This document shows, one piece after another, positions 52,640 to 61,927 of a stretch of 64,000 bases of DNA. Both the position numbers and the translations under genes were made by a program. The DNA is from Bacteroidota bacterium (lineage in GTDB: Bacteria; Bacteroidota; Bacteroidia; B-17B0; Aurantibacillaceae). Below the pieces are notes generated by a model. The model was given only the letters and a program-made list of their open reading frames with translations, was not told the origin of the DNA and made no database searches. Position 1 is the first letter of the stretch, and the number at the start of each line of letters is the position of its first letter. The DNA lies in the NCBI GenBank assembly GCA_003153315.1, contig PLYA01000033.1, positions 62,001 to 126,000 on the forward strand, in the 5' to 3' direction.

Positions 52640-54559
52640 ATGTCTAAAATTATAGGAATAGATTTAGGAACAACCAACAGTTGTGTAGCCGTTATGGAAG
52701 GCAACGAACCTGTTGTTATTGCAAACAACGAAGGTAAACGCACAACCCCATCGGTTGTAGCTTTTGTAGAAGGCGGAGAACGTAAAGTAGGAGATCCTGC
52801 TAAACGCCAAGCCATTACCAACCCAAAGAAAACAGTTTACTCGATTAAACGTTTTATGGGGCATACTTACGACGAAATTGCCGGAGAAGTTAAACGCGTA
52901 CCTTATACCGTTGTAAAGGGAGATAATAATACACCCCGTGTAGAAATTGATGACCGTAAATATACTCCACAAGAAATTTCGGCTATCATTTTACAGAAAA
53001 TGAAAAAAACTGCCGAAGACTTCTTAGGTCATGAAGTTACAGAAGCTGTTATTACAGTACCTGCTTACTTTAACGATGCGCAACGTCAGGCAACCAAAGA
53101 AGCCGGAGAAATTGCAGGCCTAAAAGTTCGCCGTATCATTAACGAACCAACTGCCGCTGCATTAGCTTACGGTATGGATAAAAAGGGTAAAGAAATGAAG
53201 ATTGTTGTGTTTGACTGCGGTGGCGGTACACACGACGTTTCCGTTCTTGAACTTGGCGACGGTGTATTTGAAGTAAAATCTACTGATGGTGACACACATT
53301 TAGGTGGTGATGATTTTGACCAAGTTATTATTGATTGGTTAGCTGATGAATTTAAAAAAGATGAGGGTATTGATTTACGTCAGGATCCAATGGCATTGCA
53401 ACGTTTAAAAGAAGCGGCTGAAAAAGCGAAGATTGAATTATCGAGCACTACGGCTTCTGAAATTAATTTGCCATACATTATGCCTGTTAATGGAATTCCA
53501 AAACACTTGGTAAAATCATTAACCCGCGCAAAATTTGAGCAATTAGCCGATAGCTTAATTCAACGTACTATAGAGCCTTGTAAATCTGCCATGAAAAATG
53601 CGGGCTTATCAAACTCTGATATTGACGAAATTATTTTAGTAGGTGGTTCTACGCGTATCCCTGCTATACAAGCCGCAGTAGAAAAATACTTTGGCAAAGC
53701 ACCGAGCAAAGGTGTTAACCCCGATGAAGTAGTAGCTATTGGTGCTGCTATACAAGGCGGTGTGTTAACCGGAGATGTAAAAGATGTGTTGTTATTAGAT
53801 GTAACTCCGCTTTCATTAGGTATCGAAACCTTTGGAGGAGTGTTTACTAAACTAATCGAATCGAATACAACCATTCCAAGTAAAAAAACAGAAACTTTCT
53901 CTACTGCCAGCGATAACCAACCAAGCGTACAATTACATGTATTGCAAGGTGAGCGCCCAATGGCTAAAGATAACCGCACCATTGGTCAGTTTAACTTAGA
54001 TGGCATTATGCCTGCGCCGCGTGGTGTGCCTCAAATTGAAGTAATGTTTGACATTGATGCCAATGGTATCTTAAGCGTATCGGCAAAAGATAAAGCTACC
54101 GGCAAAGTGCAGAACATACGCATCGAGGCTTCATCCGGTTTAAGCAAAGAAGAAATTGACAAAATGAAGCGTGAAGCAGAAGCGAATGCTGATGCTGATA
54201 AGAAGGCAAAAGAAGAAGCGGATAAAGTTAATGCTGCGGATGCTCAGATTTTCCAAACAGAAAAACAGTTGAAAGATTACGGAGATAAGATTCCGGCAGA
54301 GAAAAAAGCACCTATTGAAGAAGCTTTAAAACACCTAAAAGAAGCCTATGCTGCAAAAGACTTAGCCAAAGTAGATACTTACTTAGCTGATTTAAACAAA
54401 GCATGGGAAGCTGCTTCGCAGGAGTTATATGCTGCCATGAATGCACAGCAACAACCACAAGGCGGTGCTGCCGCAGGCGAACAAAAGCATACCGAAGGTG
54501 GCAAAGACGATAATGTGCAGGATGTTAGTTACGAAGAAGTAAAAGACGATAAAAAATAA
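52640..54559 (+). CDS. dnaK: Chaperone DnaK (Hsp70)
   Basis: A 639 aa protein with [20 protein letters not shown] at the start, the linker [14 protein letters not shown] after DVLLLD, a substrate domain and a helical lid, and the disordered acidic tail ending [12 protein letters not shown]. The second phosphate loop reads [17 protein letters not shown], with Cys and His where Leu and Phe are common. Protein folding and heat-shock response. Monocistronic: it has its own terminator, and dnaJ/grpE are not adjacent. Confidence 0.98.
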   Translation: MSKIIGIDLGTTNSCVAVMEGNEPVVIANNEGKRTTPSVVAFVEGGERKVGDPAKRQAITNPKKTVYSIKRFMGHTYDEIAGEVKRVPYTVVKGDNNTPRVEIDDRKYTPQEISAIILQKMKKTAEDFLGHEVTEAVITVPAYFNDAQRQATKEAGEIAGLKVRRIINEPTAAALAYGMDKKGKEMKIVVFDCGGGTHDVSVLELGDGVFEVKSTDGDTHLGGDDFDQVIIDWLADEFKKDEGIDLRQDPMALQRLKEAAEKAKIELSSTTASEINLPYIMPVNGIPKHLVKSLTRAKFEQLADSLIQRTIEPCKSAMKNAGLSNSDIDEIILVGGSTRIPAIQAAVEKYFGKAPSKGVNPDEVVAIGAAIQGGVLTGDVKDVLLLDVTPLSLGIETFGGVFTKLIESNTTIPSKKTETFSTASDNQPSVQLHVLQGERPMAKDNRTIGQFNLDGIMPAPRGVPQIEVMFDIDANGILSVSAKDKATGKVQNIRIEASSGLSKEEIDKMKREAEANADADKKAKEEADKVNAADAQIFQTEKQLKDYGDKIPAEKKAPIEEALKHLKEAYAAKDLAKVDTYLADLNKAWEAASQELYAAMNAQQQPQGGAAAGEQKHTEGGKDDNVQDVSYEEVKDDKK

Positions 54560-54582
54560 CAATTGTTGAACAGTTACTTAGC

Positions 54583-54617
54583 AAAAGCCGCAGGATTTAT
54601 TTCTTGCGGCTTTTTTT
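54583..54617 (+). terminator. Rho-independent terminator of dnaK
   Basis: Stem AAAAGCCGCA / TGCGGCTTTT with a 12-nt loop and a T run, 24 nt after the dnaK stop. Confidence 0.85.
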
Positions 54618-54628
54618 GGTAAAAAAAC

Positions 54629-54636
54629 TATATTTG
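54629..54636 (+). promoter_or_regulatory. Bacteroidota -7 promoter element of the TMTC-like gene
   Basis: TATATTTG fits TAnnTTTG, 23 nt before the ATG at 54659. Confidence 0.45.
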
Positions 54637-54658
54637 CGTCTCAATTTCTAAAATTAGT

Positions 54659-56671
54659 ATGGCGAAGCAAAAAGCAAACTCAGACTTATTTATTCCTACC
54701 ATAAACCCTTACACGCTTTTTCCGTTCGGCAAACCTATTATTCCATATATCATTCTGGGCTTAATAGCCTTTATATTTTATATAAATACGATTAAAAACG
54801 AGTTTGCACTGGATGACGGTATTGTTATTCATAAGAACGAATATGTGATGGAGGGTATTGGCGGTATTGATAGCATTATGAAACGTGATGCCTACCACAG
54901 TTTTTATAAACAAATGAATGCCAAAGCCCAATTGGCAGGTGGTCGTTACCGTCCTTTGTCTATTGTGAGTTTTGCCATTGAACAGGAATTTATAGGCAAA
55001 TACCCCGAGGGGCATTTACCACCCAGTAATTGTTGGGATTATAACCAGAATGGCAAACCCGATAAAGCCGAAGATATAAATAACGATGGTTTGTTTAACG
55101 ATAACGACTGCCTGACTAAGGGTTGCATGATGCGGCATTTAAACAATGTGTTGTTTTATATGATTGCGGTGTTGCTTATTTATGCCATGTTTAAGAACCA
55201 CCTGTTTAGTAAATACCCTGATATGGCTTTTGTGGCAGCTTTGCTCTTTTGCATTCACCCCATACATACGGAGGTAGTTGCTAATATGAAGAGTAGGGAC
55301 GAGATTTTCTCTATGATATTTATTGCCCTCACCTTTATAAGTGTGTTTAAGTATGCCGAAACAAAACATACCAAATATATGGTTTGGAGTGCTGTAAATT
55401 ATTTTTTAGCCTTGCTTTCAAAAGAGTATGCGGTTACTTTGGCAGGTGTAATACCTGTTACGCTTTGGCTGCTAACTGATAATTTTAAGTTAAAGAACTA
55501 CTTCAAACTATTTGGTGCTTTAGCAGTAGCGCTTATTGTTTATTTCAGCATACGGTTCTCTATTGTTGTGGCAAAAACAGGCATCCCCGATACGGAGTTA
55601 TTAAACAACCCATACTTACTGGCAAGGGGCGATCAAATGAAAGCAACCAAAGTATTTGTTTGGTTAAAATATCTGATATTGCTTTTCTTCCCTTATGTAT
55701 TAAGCTCAGATTATTCATACAACAGCATTCCGTATCGTCATTTCACAAGCCCCGAAGTATGGCTATCATTAGCTATTTATATTGGGTTATTAATTTATAC
55801 TTATAAATTATTCCGCAAAAAGCACCCGGCTGCCTGGGGACTGATATTCTTCTTTGCTAACTTTTTAATGATTGCCAATTTCCTATTTGATATTGGTGCT
55901 ACCATGGGAGAGCGTCTGATATTTCACTCTTCTTTGGGCTGGGCGGTTTGTATAGGCTGGATATTTACAGAAGGAGCCAGAAAATATTTCAAATCAGTAA
56001 ACATGCATAAAGCAGTATTATGGTCTGTATTAATTATACTGACTGTATTATTTGGCATAAGAACCATTACCCGAAACGAGATTTGGAAAAACGATATTAC
56101 CTTGTTTACACACGATGTGGATGTGATGCCTAACTCTGTACTTTGTTTAGGTAATGCAGGCGCACGTTGGATAGATTTATCCGAACGCCCTGAGAACAAA
56201 GAGCATGAAAAGGAATATTTAGAAAAAGCGCAGAAATATTTGAACCACGCCTTAGAGTTGCACCCAAAATATGTAAACGGTTATTTGAACTTAGGCTTAG
56301 CCTACTTTAAATTACGTGATTATAACAAAGCCGAAGAAATTTGGAATACAGCTTATAGATTGTATCCAAGCAACCCGTATTTGGTAAGTTATTACCGTGT
56401 GCTTTCAAACGTATATATACAGCAGGCTTTCCAAGATGCTAAAGACAAGAAGCTGCAAAACTCTTTATATTGGTTTGACAGGGCATCTAAGATATTCCCG
56501 CAAGACCCCGAGATATGGTATAACTTAGGTGGTGCGGCATTCTCTGTAGGCGATTATGCAAGGGCCCGTGCAGCATTTGAAAAATGCCTGCAGCTAAAAC
56601 CAGACCATGCACAGGCTAAAAACGGATTGGCAAATTGCCCGCAAGCAGCCGGTGCTCCGGTTAAGTCATAA
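54659..56671 (+). CDS. TMTC-like membrane protein with C-terminal TPR repeats
   Basis: A 670 aa protein. Residues 30-470 hold about ten membrane helices with a GT-C glycosyltransferase-like look: FALDDGIVIHKN early with adjacent acidic residues, GGRYRPLSIVSFAIEQEF, HPIHTEVVANMKSRDEI and LLSKEYAV, which resemble eukaryotic TMTC O-mannosyltransferases (DUF1736). Residues 505-660 carry TPR repeats. An extra hydrophilic insert at about 125-150 is Asp/Asn-rich (NQNGKPDKAEDINNDGLFND), like a Ca2+-binding dockerin/EF-hand loop. Likely a protein glycosyltransferase; substrate unknown. Confidence 0.8.
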   Translation: MAKQKANSDLFIPTINPYTLFPFGKPIIPYIILGLIAFIFYINTIKNEFALDDGIVIHKNEYVMEGIGGIDSIMKRDAYHSFYKQMNAKAQLAGGRYRPLSIVSFAIEQEFIGKYPEGHLPPSNCWDYNQNGKPDKAEDINNDGLFNDNDCLTKGCMMRHLNNVLFYMIAVLLIYAMFKNHLFSKYPDMAFVAALLFCIHPIHTEVVANMKSRDEIFSMIFIALTFISVFKYAETKHTKYMVWSAVNYFLALLSKEYAVTLAGVIPVTLWLLTDNFKLKNYFKLFGALAVALIVYFSIRFSIVVAKTGIPDTELLNNPYLLARGDQMKATKVFVWLKYLILLFFPYVLSSDYSYNSIPYRHFTSPEVWLSLAIYIGLLIYTYKLFRKKHPAAWGLIFFFANFLMIANFLFDIGATMGERLIFHSSLGWAVCIGWIFTEGARKYFKSVNMHKAVLWSVLIILTVLFGIRTITRNEIWKNDITLFTHDVDVMPNSVLCLGNAGARWIDLSERPENKEHEKEYLEKAQKYLNHALELHPKYVNGYLNLGLAYFKLRDYNKAEEIWNTAYRLYPSNPYLVSYYRVLSNVYIQQAFQDAKDKKLQNSLYWFDRASKIFPQDPEIWYNLGGAAFSVGDYARARAAFEKCLQLKPDHAQAKNGLANCPQAAGAPVKS

Positions 56672-56689
56672 GGTTTTTAATTAGTTGTT

Positions 56690-56780
56690 TAGGACGTTCC
56701 GGCGATTACGCCGTCGGGCTTTTCACTTCAATCTTTTGCTACTTCCCGTCATTGCGAGCGAAGCGCGGGGCAATCTCACA
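56690..56780. repeat. Dispersed REP-like repeat, copy 3
   Basis: GTTCCGGCG, GCCGTCGGGCTTTTCACTTC and CGTCATTGCGAGCGAAGCGC in order; the last is the inverse of copies 1 and 2. Lies between two convergent genes. Confidence 0.6.
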
Positions 56781-56785
56781 TATAT

Positions 56786-56829
56786 ATCAAACAAAGAAGC
56801 CAATCATTTGATTGGCTTCTTTGTTTGAT
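56786..56829. terminator. Bidirectional terminator between convergent genes
   Basis: Perfect 21-bp inverted repeat, arm ATCAAACAAAGAAGCCAATC(A), separated by TT. The T-rich side on both strands suits the TMTC-like gene (+) and the T9SS protein gene (-). Confidence 0.75.
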
Positions 56830-56873
56830 AACTATACAATGTTACCTGATACCTAAAAAATGTACCCTGCCCC

Positions 56874-59216
56874 CTACTGCCCCATCAGCACCAGCTTATC
56901 ATTTTTAATGGTAACACCATTCTCATCCGTAATGTGTATAAAATAAACACCCGAGTTTAAACTGTTTAAATCTAATTTAAAGCTGTTTGCACCCTCATTA
57001 GCTGCAAATACATTATGTACTATTTGTTTACCATTAACATCTCTAAGGTTTACTATTAAATTACCTGCATTTTGTGCACTTAAATCAATATAAACAACTC
57101 CGCTTGTGGGGTTAGGAAATATGCCCAACTTAATGTTGTTTCCTAATTTGGTTTCTTTTTGAATTAGGTTTGTTGGCGTTGCTGCCATATCTGAAGGGCT
57201 ACCGCCTTTGATATTATTAGCGGATAACCTCTGGTCAGTGGAACAAGCACATGGTTGTATAGGGGCAATAAATGAGTGCAGTTCGTTTGAGGCAGAAAAT
57301 CCGTTTGTATGATTGATTTCAATACCTGCAACTATTGTTACATTACTACCACTATTAGTTTGATACGTTGGGGTAGTCGGTACAACAATATTATCAACAG
57401 CCTCATAAACCTTTGTTGTGCCGGATGAAATAATTGTTGGAGGAATATCAAGAACGTTAGGTACAGTGGTACACGCAGTACCAGTGGGTATATTATTATA
57501 ATCAATTTCTGAAACATATATCTGCCAATTACCAGTTCCAGTTCTATCATCCATCCAAGTAGGGTATGCTTTGCCATCATAAGCATCAATACCGATATAG
57601 TCTCCACAATACGTTATTCCTCCAGATCCCTGAATAATTGGGAGAGTTAAATGCCCCGAAGTACTTACTAAAACAGGATTAAAATTAGTTCCGCCATTAG
57701 TAGAGTATGCAACGTAAGTATTCGTCCAGTTTGGTTGTACATGCCCAGCCCCTGCTCCTGAACAATCTGCTGTAGTAAGTGGCCCTGTACCATCAAAACA
57801 ATAATATACTACACTCACTATGCCTGTTATGTCATCTACAGCAATCCATGGAAAAAAACTATGGGTTAAAAAAAATGTCGTATTATCAAATGGATCAACA
57901 AAACTTGTTTCAGGGCTAACAATTACAGGGGTATGCCAAGTGCTTGTATTATAAGGAGGGTCTAAATAACTAACCGCAATAACTGCTGTACCTGTATTCT
58001 GATCCATTTCAGGGAAGGCAATATAAACCCTGCCGTTATGATTATTTTTGCCGCAACCTCTATCAACTGCCATTGAAGGGCTTTCCATCATACGAATACG
58101 ACCTCCGGTACTACAAGATGCATTTAAAGGGACGCCGAATGGCGATGGAGATATGCTAGCACCTGCATCCCCAGCTAAATAACCCGTACCCTGAAAACGT
58201 TGATCACAAATTTGGTTAACCCCTCCTGTATAGTTAGAGCCAAACGCAGCAATGTTAACATTTGTACTTGGAAAGGAAGCACCCCCGGTAGTAGTAGAAA
58301 AAGCAAAGCCAATACCACTGGCAGGGGGAAGACCGTTGATATAATCTGTCCAACAAACAAATACTTCACCATTAGGGCCTGTTTGCACATTTGCTCCCCA
58401 GCCATAACCTGTTGCTCCTCCTCTTATGTCGGTAATTGGATTGCTAAAGGCACTTCCACCAAGGTTAGATGCAGTTGTAGAGCTAAAAAACCTAAGGTTG
58501 CCTGTAGTTCCGGCAACGCAATCTTGACTTGTAAATTCAGTTCCAACGCAATACATATTATTAAAATTAGGGCTGTTCGGAAAATTATCAACCGCAATCA
58601 TCTCTTTATCAAAATCGCCAAAACCGCCATTAGGGGTGGTAGTATACCATGTAGGTAGTGGGCCAGGCGGATTTGGTAACCATGGTGTAAGATCATAAGA
58701 ACCTATATTATAAAAACCTACAGGAGGAGGGGGGATTGTTGCGGAAGGAGGAGGAGTTGGTTGCAATGTTGAGACAAACGCATTTCCATCGGCATCAAAA
58801 GCTGTAGAAGGGTCTCCATCATTTGCTCCGCCCGGATAAGTATCACTACCTGACCAAGTGCTTCCACCATTAACAGAATAATAATATCCTTGATCGAAAT
58901 TACCGGTAGGTAACATTACATTTGCACTTGCTATAAGATAATTATATGGAGGGGTTGTTCTATCTATTGAGATGTGTACTTCTGTTTGACGATTGACAGA
59001 AGGAAATATGCGAATATTAGTGCCAACTGTTGCGCTTACGCCCTGTGCATCTCTAGAGGATGTTCCGAGGCCTGTGTTTAATATAGTTGGATAAAGCGTA
59101 TCTTTAAACGGAGCGCCTACTCTTTCTTCATCCATTTGTGCCTTACACTCATTGGTAAAAATAAAAATCATTAAACAAGAAAAAATCACCGACTGTACTT
59201 TATGAATTGTTTTCAT
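56874..59216 (-). CDS. Secreted T9SS cargo with BNR/sialidase-like beta-propeller
   Basis: A 780 aa protein with a signal peptide (IFSCLMIFIFTNECKA). A long beta-rich region has propeller-type motifs (YYYSVNGGSTWSGS, FAFSTTTGGASFP, YVAYSTNGGTNFNPV) like BNR/Asp-box repeats. The last 85 residues form a type A sorting domain opening GIFPNPTSGVVYIDLS and ending in VLMGQ. Expected to be exported by T9SS and attached to, or released from, the surface. Enzymatic activity is not established. It is 5 nt downstream of the NHL genes. Confidence 0.85.
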   Translation of the reverse strand: MKTIHKVQSVIFSCLMIFIFTNECKAQMDEERVGAPFKDTLYPTILNTGLGTSSRDAQGVSATVGTNIRIFPSVNRQTEVHISIDRTTPPYNYLIASANVMLPTGNFDQGYYYSVNGGSTWSGSDTYPGGANDGDPSTAFDADGNAFVSTLQPTPPPSATIPPPPVGFYNIGSYDLTPWLPNPPGPLPTWYTTTPNGGFGDFDKEMIAVDNFPNSPNFNNMYCVGTEFTSQDCVAGTTGNLRFFSSTTASNLGGSAFSNPITDIRGGATGYGWGANVQTGPNGEVFVCWTDYINGLPPASGIGFAFSTTTGGASFPSTNVNIAAFGSNYTGGVNQICDQRFQGTGYLAGDAGASISPSPFGVPLNASCSTGGRIRMMESPSMAVDRGCGKNNHNGRVYIAFPEMDQNTGTAVIAVSYLDPPYNTSTWHTPVIVSPETSFVDPFDNTTFFLTHSFFPWIAVDDITGIVSVVYYCFDGTGPLTTADCSGAGAGHVQPNWTNTYVAYSTNGGTNFNPVLVSTSGHLTLPIIQGSGGITYCGDYIGIDAYDGKAYPTWMDDRTGTGNWQIYVSEIDYNNIPTGTACTTVPNVLDIPPTIISSGTTKVYEAVDNIVVPTTPTYQTNSGSNVTIVAGIEINHTNGFSASNELHSFIAPIQPCACSTDQRLSANNIKGGSPSDMAATPTNLIQKETKLGNNIKLGIFPNPTSGVVYIDLSAQNAGNLIVNLRDVNGKQIVHNVFAANEGANSFKLDLNSLNSGVYFIHITDENGVTIKNDKLVLMGQ

Positions 59217-59221
59217 ATCAT

Positions 59222-60565
59222 TTAATTTTTAATTATTTTTTTAATTGTTATGCCTTCAATTGTTTCTATTCGCAATAAGTAAAGTCCCGCATTCAAATCA
59301 GATATATTAATTGATACCTGATTACTGCCCACCGATACCTGTTTCACTGTATTGCCCAACATATCAGTAATGCTAATTTGCTGTGTAGCCATATTATCTG
59401 ATAATAATACCTGTAAACTGTTTGAAACAGGATTAGGATAAACTGTTACTTGACAATTGATACCTATATACTGTTGTAAGCCCATTTGCTCAATATTAGT
59501 TACCATTCTCACACGGTTATTATCATAATCAGTTATAAATAAATTATCTGCAAAATCAATGGTAACCCTAGCTGGTCTATTCAATTCTGCAGCCGTTGCT
59601 TGCCCCCCATCTCCACTATAACCTGTTGCTCCTATTCCGGCTAAGGTTGTTATAATACCTAAAGTATTTACTTTTCGAATGCGATCATTAAAACTATCAG
59701 CAATATACAAATTTCCTATTGCATCTAAGCATATTCCAGCTGGATTACTTAATTCTGCATGCGTGGCTTGTCCACCGTCTCCGCTATAACCTGTCGTGCC
59801 ATTACCAGCTATGGTACTTATAATGCCCAATGTATCTATTTTACGTATTCTATTATTAATTTGATCCGTAATATACAAATCTCCTATTGCATCAAAAGCT
59901 ATGTCTGCAGGTAAATTCAATTCTGCATTAGTGGCTTGCCCCCCATCACCACTAAATCCCTGTGTTCCATTTCCAGCAAAAACACTTATTATACCTAAAG
60001 TATTTATTTTACGTATTTTATTATTCGCATCATCTACTATGTATAAATTCCCTTTTACGTCAAATGTTAACCCAACAGGATCATGTAATTCAGCGAAAGT
60101 TGCTTGTCCCCCGTCTCCGTTATAACCTGCCGTTCCGTTTCCGGCTATGGTTGTTATTATACCTGCTGTATTTACCATACGCACGCGGTTATTATTTTCA
60201 TCCGTAAAATACAGATTACCTCCTGCATCAATTACTACTTCACTTGGTGCATATAAACTTGCATTAGTGGCCGTCCCCCCATCTCCACTAAAGCCTTGCG
60301 TTCCATTTCCTGCTATAGTTGTTATAATACCTGCTGTATTTACTTTTCGAATACGATTATTCCCTTGATCAGCTATATAAATATTTCCTATTGCATCAAA
60401 AGCTACTCCATCCGGATTATTTAATTCCGCATTAGTAGCCTGCCCTCCATCTCCGCTATAACCTGCTGTTCCGTTTCCGGCAACGGTGGTTATTATTTGC
60501 GCTGCACAGGCAGCAGGTAGCAGGTAGCAGGTAGCAAGTAATATATGTATGTATAAGTAGCGCAC
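59222..60565 (-). CDS. Secreted NHL-repeat beta-propeller with T9SS sorting domain (paralogue 1)
   Basis: A 447 aa protein with a signal peptide (ending CAAQ) and six NHL units of about 55 residues. Each has GNGTAGYSGDGGQATNAEL, a DAIGNIYIAD strand and NRIRKVNTAGIITTIAG. A C-terminal type A sorting domain follows (VYPNPVSNSLQVLLSD, then LNAGLYLLRIET). NHL propellers usually bind proteins or glycans. One of three tandem paralogues. The signal-peptide codons contain five 7-nt repeats (60509-60543), an unusual feature. Confidence 0.9.
   Translation of the reverse strand: MRYLYIHILLATCYLLPAACAAQIITTVAGNGTAGYSGDGGQATNAELNNPDGVAFDAIGNIYIADQGNNRIRKVNTAGIITTIAGNGTQGFSGDGGTATNASLYAPSEVVIDAGGNLYFTDENNNRVRMVNTAGIITTIAGNGTAGYNGDGGQATFAELHDPVGLTFDVKGNLYIVDDANNKIRKINTLGIISVFAGNGTQGFSGDGGQATNAELNLPADIAFDAIGDLYITDQINNRIRKIDTLGIISTIAGNGTTGYSGDGGQATHAELSNPAGICLDAIGNLYIADSFNDRIRKVNTLGIITTLAGIGATGYSGDGGQATAAELNRPARVTIDFADNLFITDYDNNRVRMVTNIEQMGLQQYIGINCQVTVYPNPVSNSLQVLLSDNMATQQISITDMLGNTVKQVSVGSNQVSINISDLNAGLYLLRIETIEGITIKKIIKN
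60509..60543. repeat. Heptanucleotide tandem repeat in signal-peptide codons (NHL paralogue 1)
   Basis: Plus-strand units CAGGCAG CAGGTAG CAGGTAG CAGGTAG CAAGTAA, five in a row, inside codons 8-19. Seven is not a multiple of three, so gain or loss of a unit shifts the frame. Confidence 0.7.
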
Positions 60566-61927
60566 TTAGTTTTTAATTATTTTTTTAATTGCTGTTCCTT
60601 CATTCGTTTCAACTCTTAGTAAGTAAATACCGGCATTCAAATCAGACACATTTACCGTGTTATGTTGAGTTGTAAATGTTGAATGATAAATGGCATTACC
60701 TAACATATCCGTAATGGTAATCGCAGTAGTTTCACTTAGCATTAAACACTCAACATTTAAAATTCCCGAGGTTGGGTTAGGATAAACTGCTACCTGCACA
60801 CTGCTACCTGTTATCTGTTGCAAGCCCATTTGCCCTATATTAGTTACCTTGCGTATACGGTTATTATTTCCATCAGCTATATACAAATTACCCGTTGCAT
60901 CAAAGGCTACTTTTAATGGCTCGTATAATTCTGCCGCAGTAGTTTGCCCACCATCTCCACTAAAACCTTGTATTCCATTACCTACTATGGTTGTTATAAT
61001 CCCTGCTGTATTTACCATACGTATACGGCTATTAGCATAATCAGCTATATATAAATTGCCTCTGGTATCACAAGTTACTCCGTTTGGATAATTCAATTCA
61101 GCATTTGTAGCTTGCCCCCCGTCTCCTGAATAGCCTGCTGTTCCATTCCCAACAAAGGTGCTTATAATACCCAAAGTATTTACCATCCGAATGCGTTGAT
61201 TATAAAAATCAGCTATATACACATTACCTGTTGCATCAATAGCGATATCTGACATCACATTTAATTCTGCATCTGTGGCTTGCCCCCCATCTCCGCTATA
61301 ACCACCTATACCAGGGGCACCAAATCCATTTCCTGCAAAAGTATTTATAACACCTAAAGTATTTACCATCCGTATTCGATTATTACCATAATCAGAAATA
61401 TATAAATTACCGACTGCATCAAAGGCTAACCCATTAGGGTCATATATTTCTGCATTAGTAGCCTGTCCCCCATCTCCACTATAACCGGCAGTACCAGTAC
61501 CCGCATAAGTGTTAATTATTCCAGATGTATTTATTATGCGTATCCGATGATTATCTGTATCAGCTACATACATATTGTCTGCCACATCAAAAGCAATATC
61601 AGTTGGTTGGTATAACCCTGCCGAAGTGGCTTGCCCTCCATCTCCACTAAAACTATTAGTATTGGTATATCCCGCAAACGTGCTCATAATACCGGCTGTA
61701 TTAATCTTGCGTATGCGGTTATTTGCTCCATCAGCAATATACAAATTGCCAAAAGCATCAAAGGTTACTCCTTCTGGGTAATTTAGTTCTGCATTGGTAG
61801 CCTGCCCCCCGTCTCCACTAAAACCGCCTGTGCCATTTCCGGCAACAGTTGTTATTATTTGCGCATTACAAGCAAATGGCAGCCAGTAGCAAGTAATAAG
61901 TATTATATATAGGTATAGGTGGCGCAC
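60566..61927 (-). CDS. Secreted NHL-repeat beta-propeller with T9SS sorting domain (paralogue 2)
   Basis: A 453 aa protein built like its neighbours: signal peptide ending CNAQ, six NHL units (one extended, AGYTNTNSFSGDGGQA), then a type A sorting domain (VYPNPTSGILNVECLM, then DLNAGIYLLRVET). Its stop touches the start of paralogue 1 with no gap. The heptamer repeat in the leader is degenerate here, so frame slippage is less likely. Confidence 0.9.
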   Translation of the reverse strand: MRHLYLYIILITCYWLPFACNAQIITTVAGNGTGGFSGDGGQATNAELNYPEGVTFDAFGNLYIADGANNRIRKINTAGIMSTFAGYTNTNSFSGDGGQATSAGLYQPTDIAFDVADNMYVADTDNHRIRIINTSGIINTYAGTGTAGYSGDGGQATNAEIYDPNGLAFDAVGNLYISDYGNNRIRMVNTLGVINTFAGNGFGAPGIGGYSGDGGQATDAELNVMSDIAIDATGNVYIADFYNQRIRMVNTLGIISTFVGNGTAGYSGDGGQATNAELNYPNGVTCDTRGNLYIADYANSRIRMVNTAGIITTIVGNGIQGFSGDGGQTTAAELYEPLKVAFDATGNLYIADGNNNRIRKVTNIGQMGLQQITGSSVQVAVYPNPTSGILNVECLMLSETTAITITDMLGNAIYHSTFTTQHNTVNVSDLNAGIYLLRVETNEGTAIKKIIKN

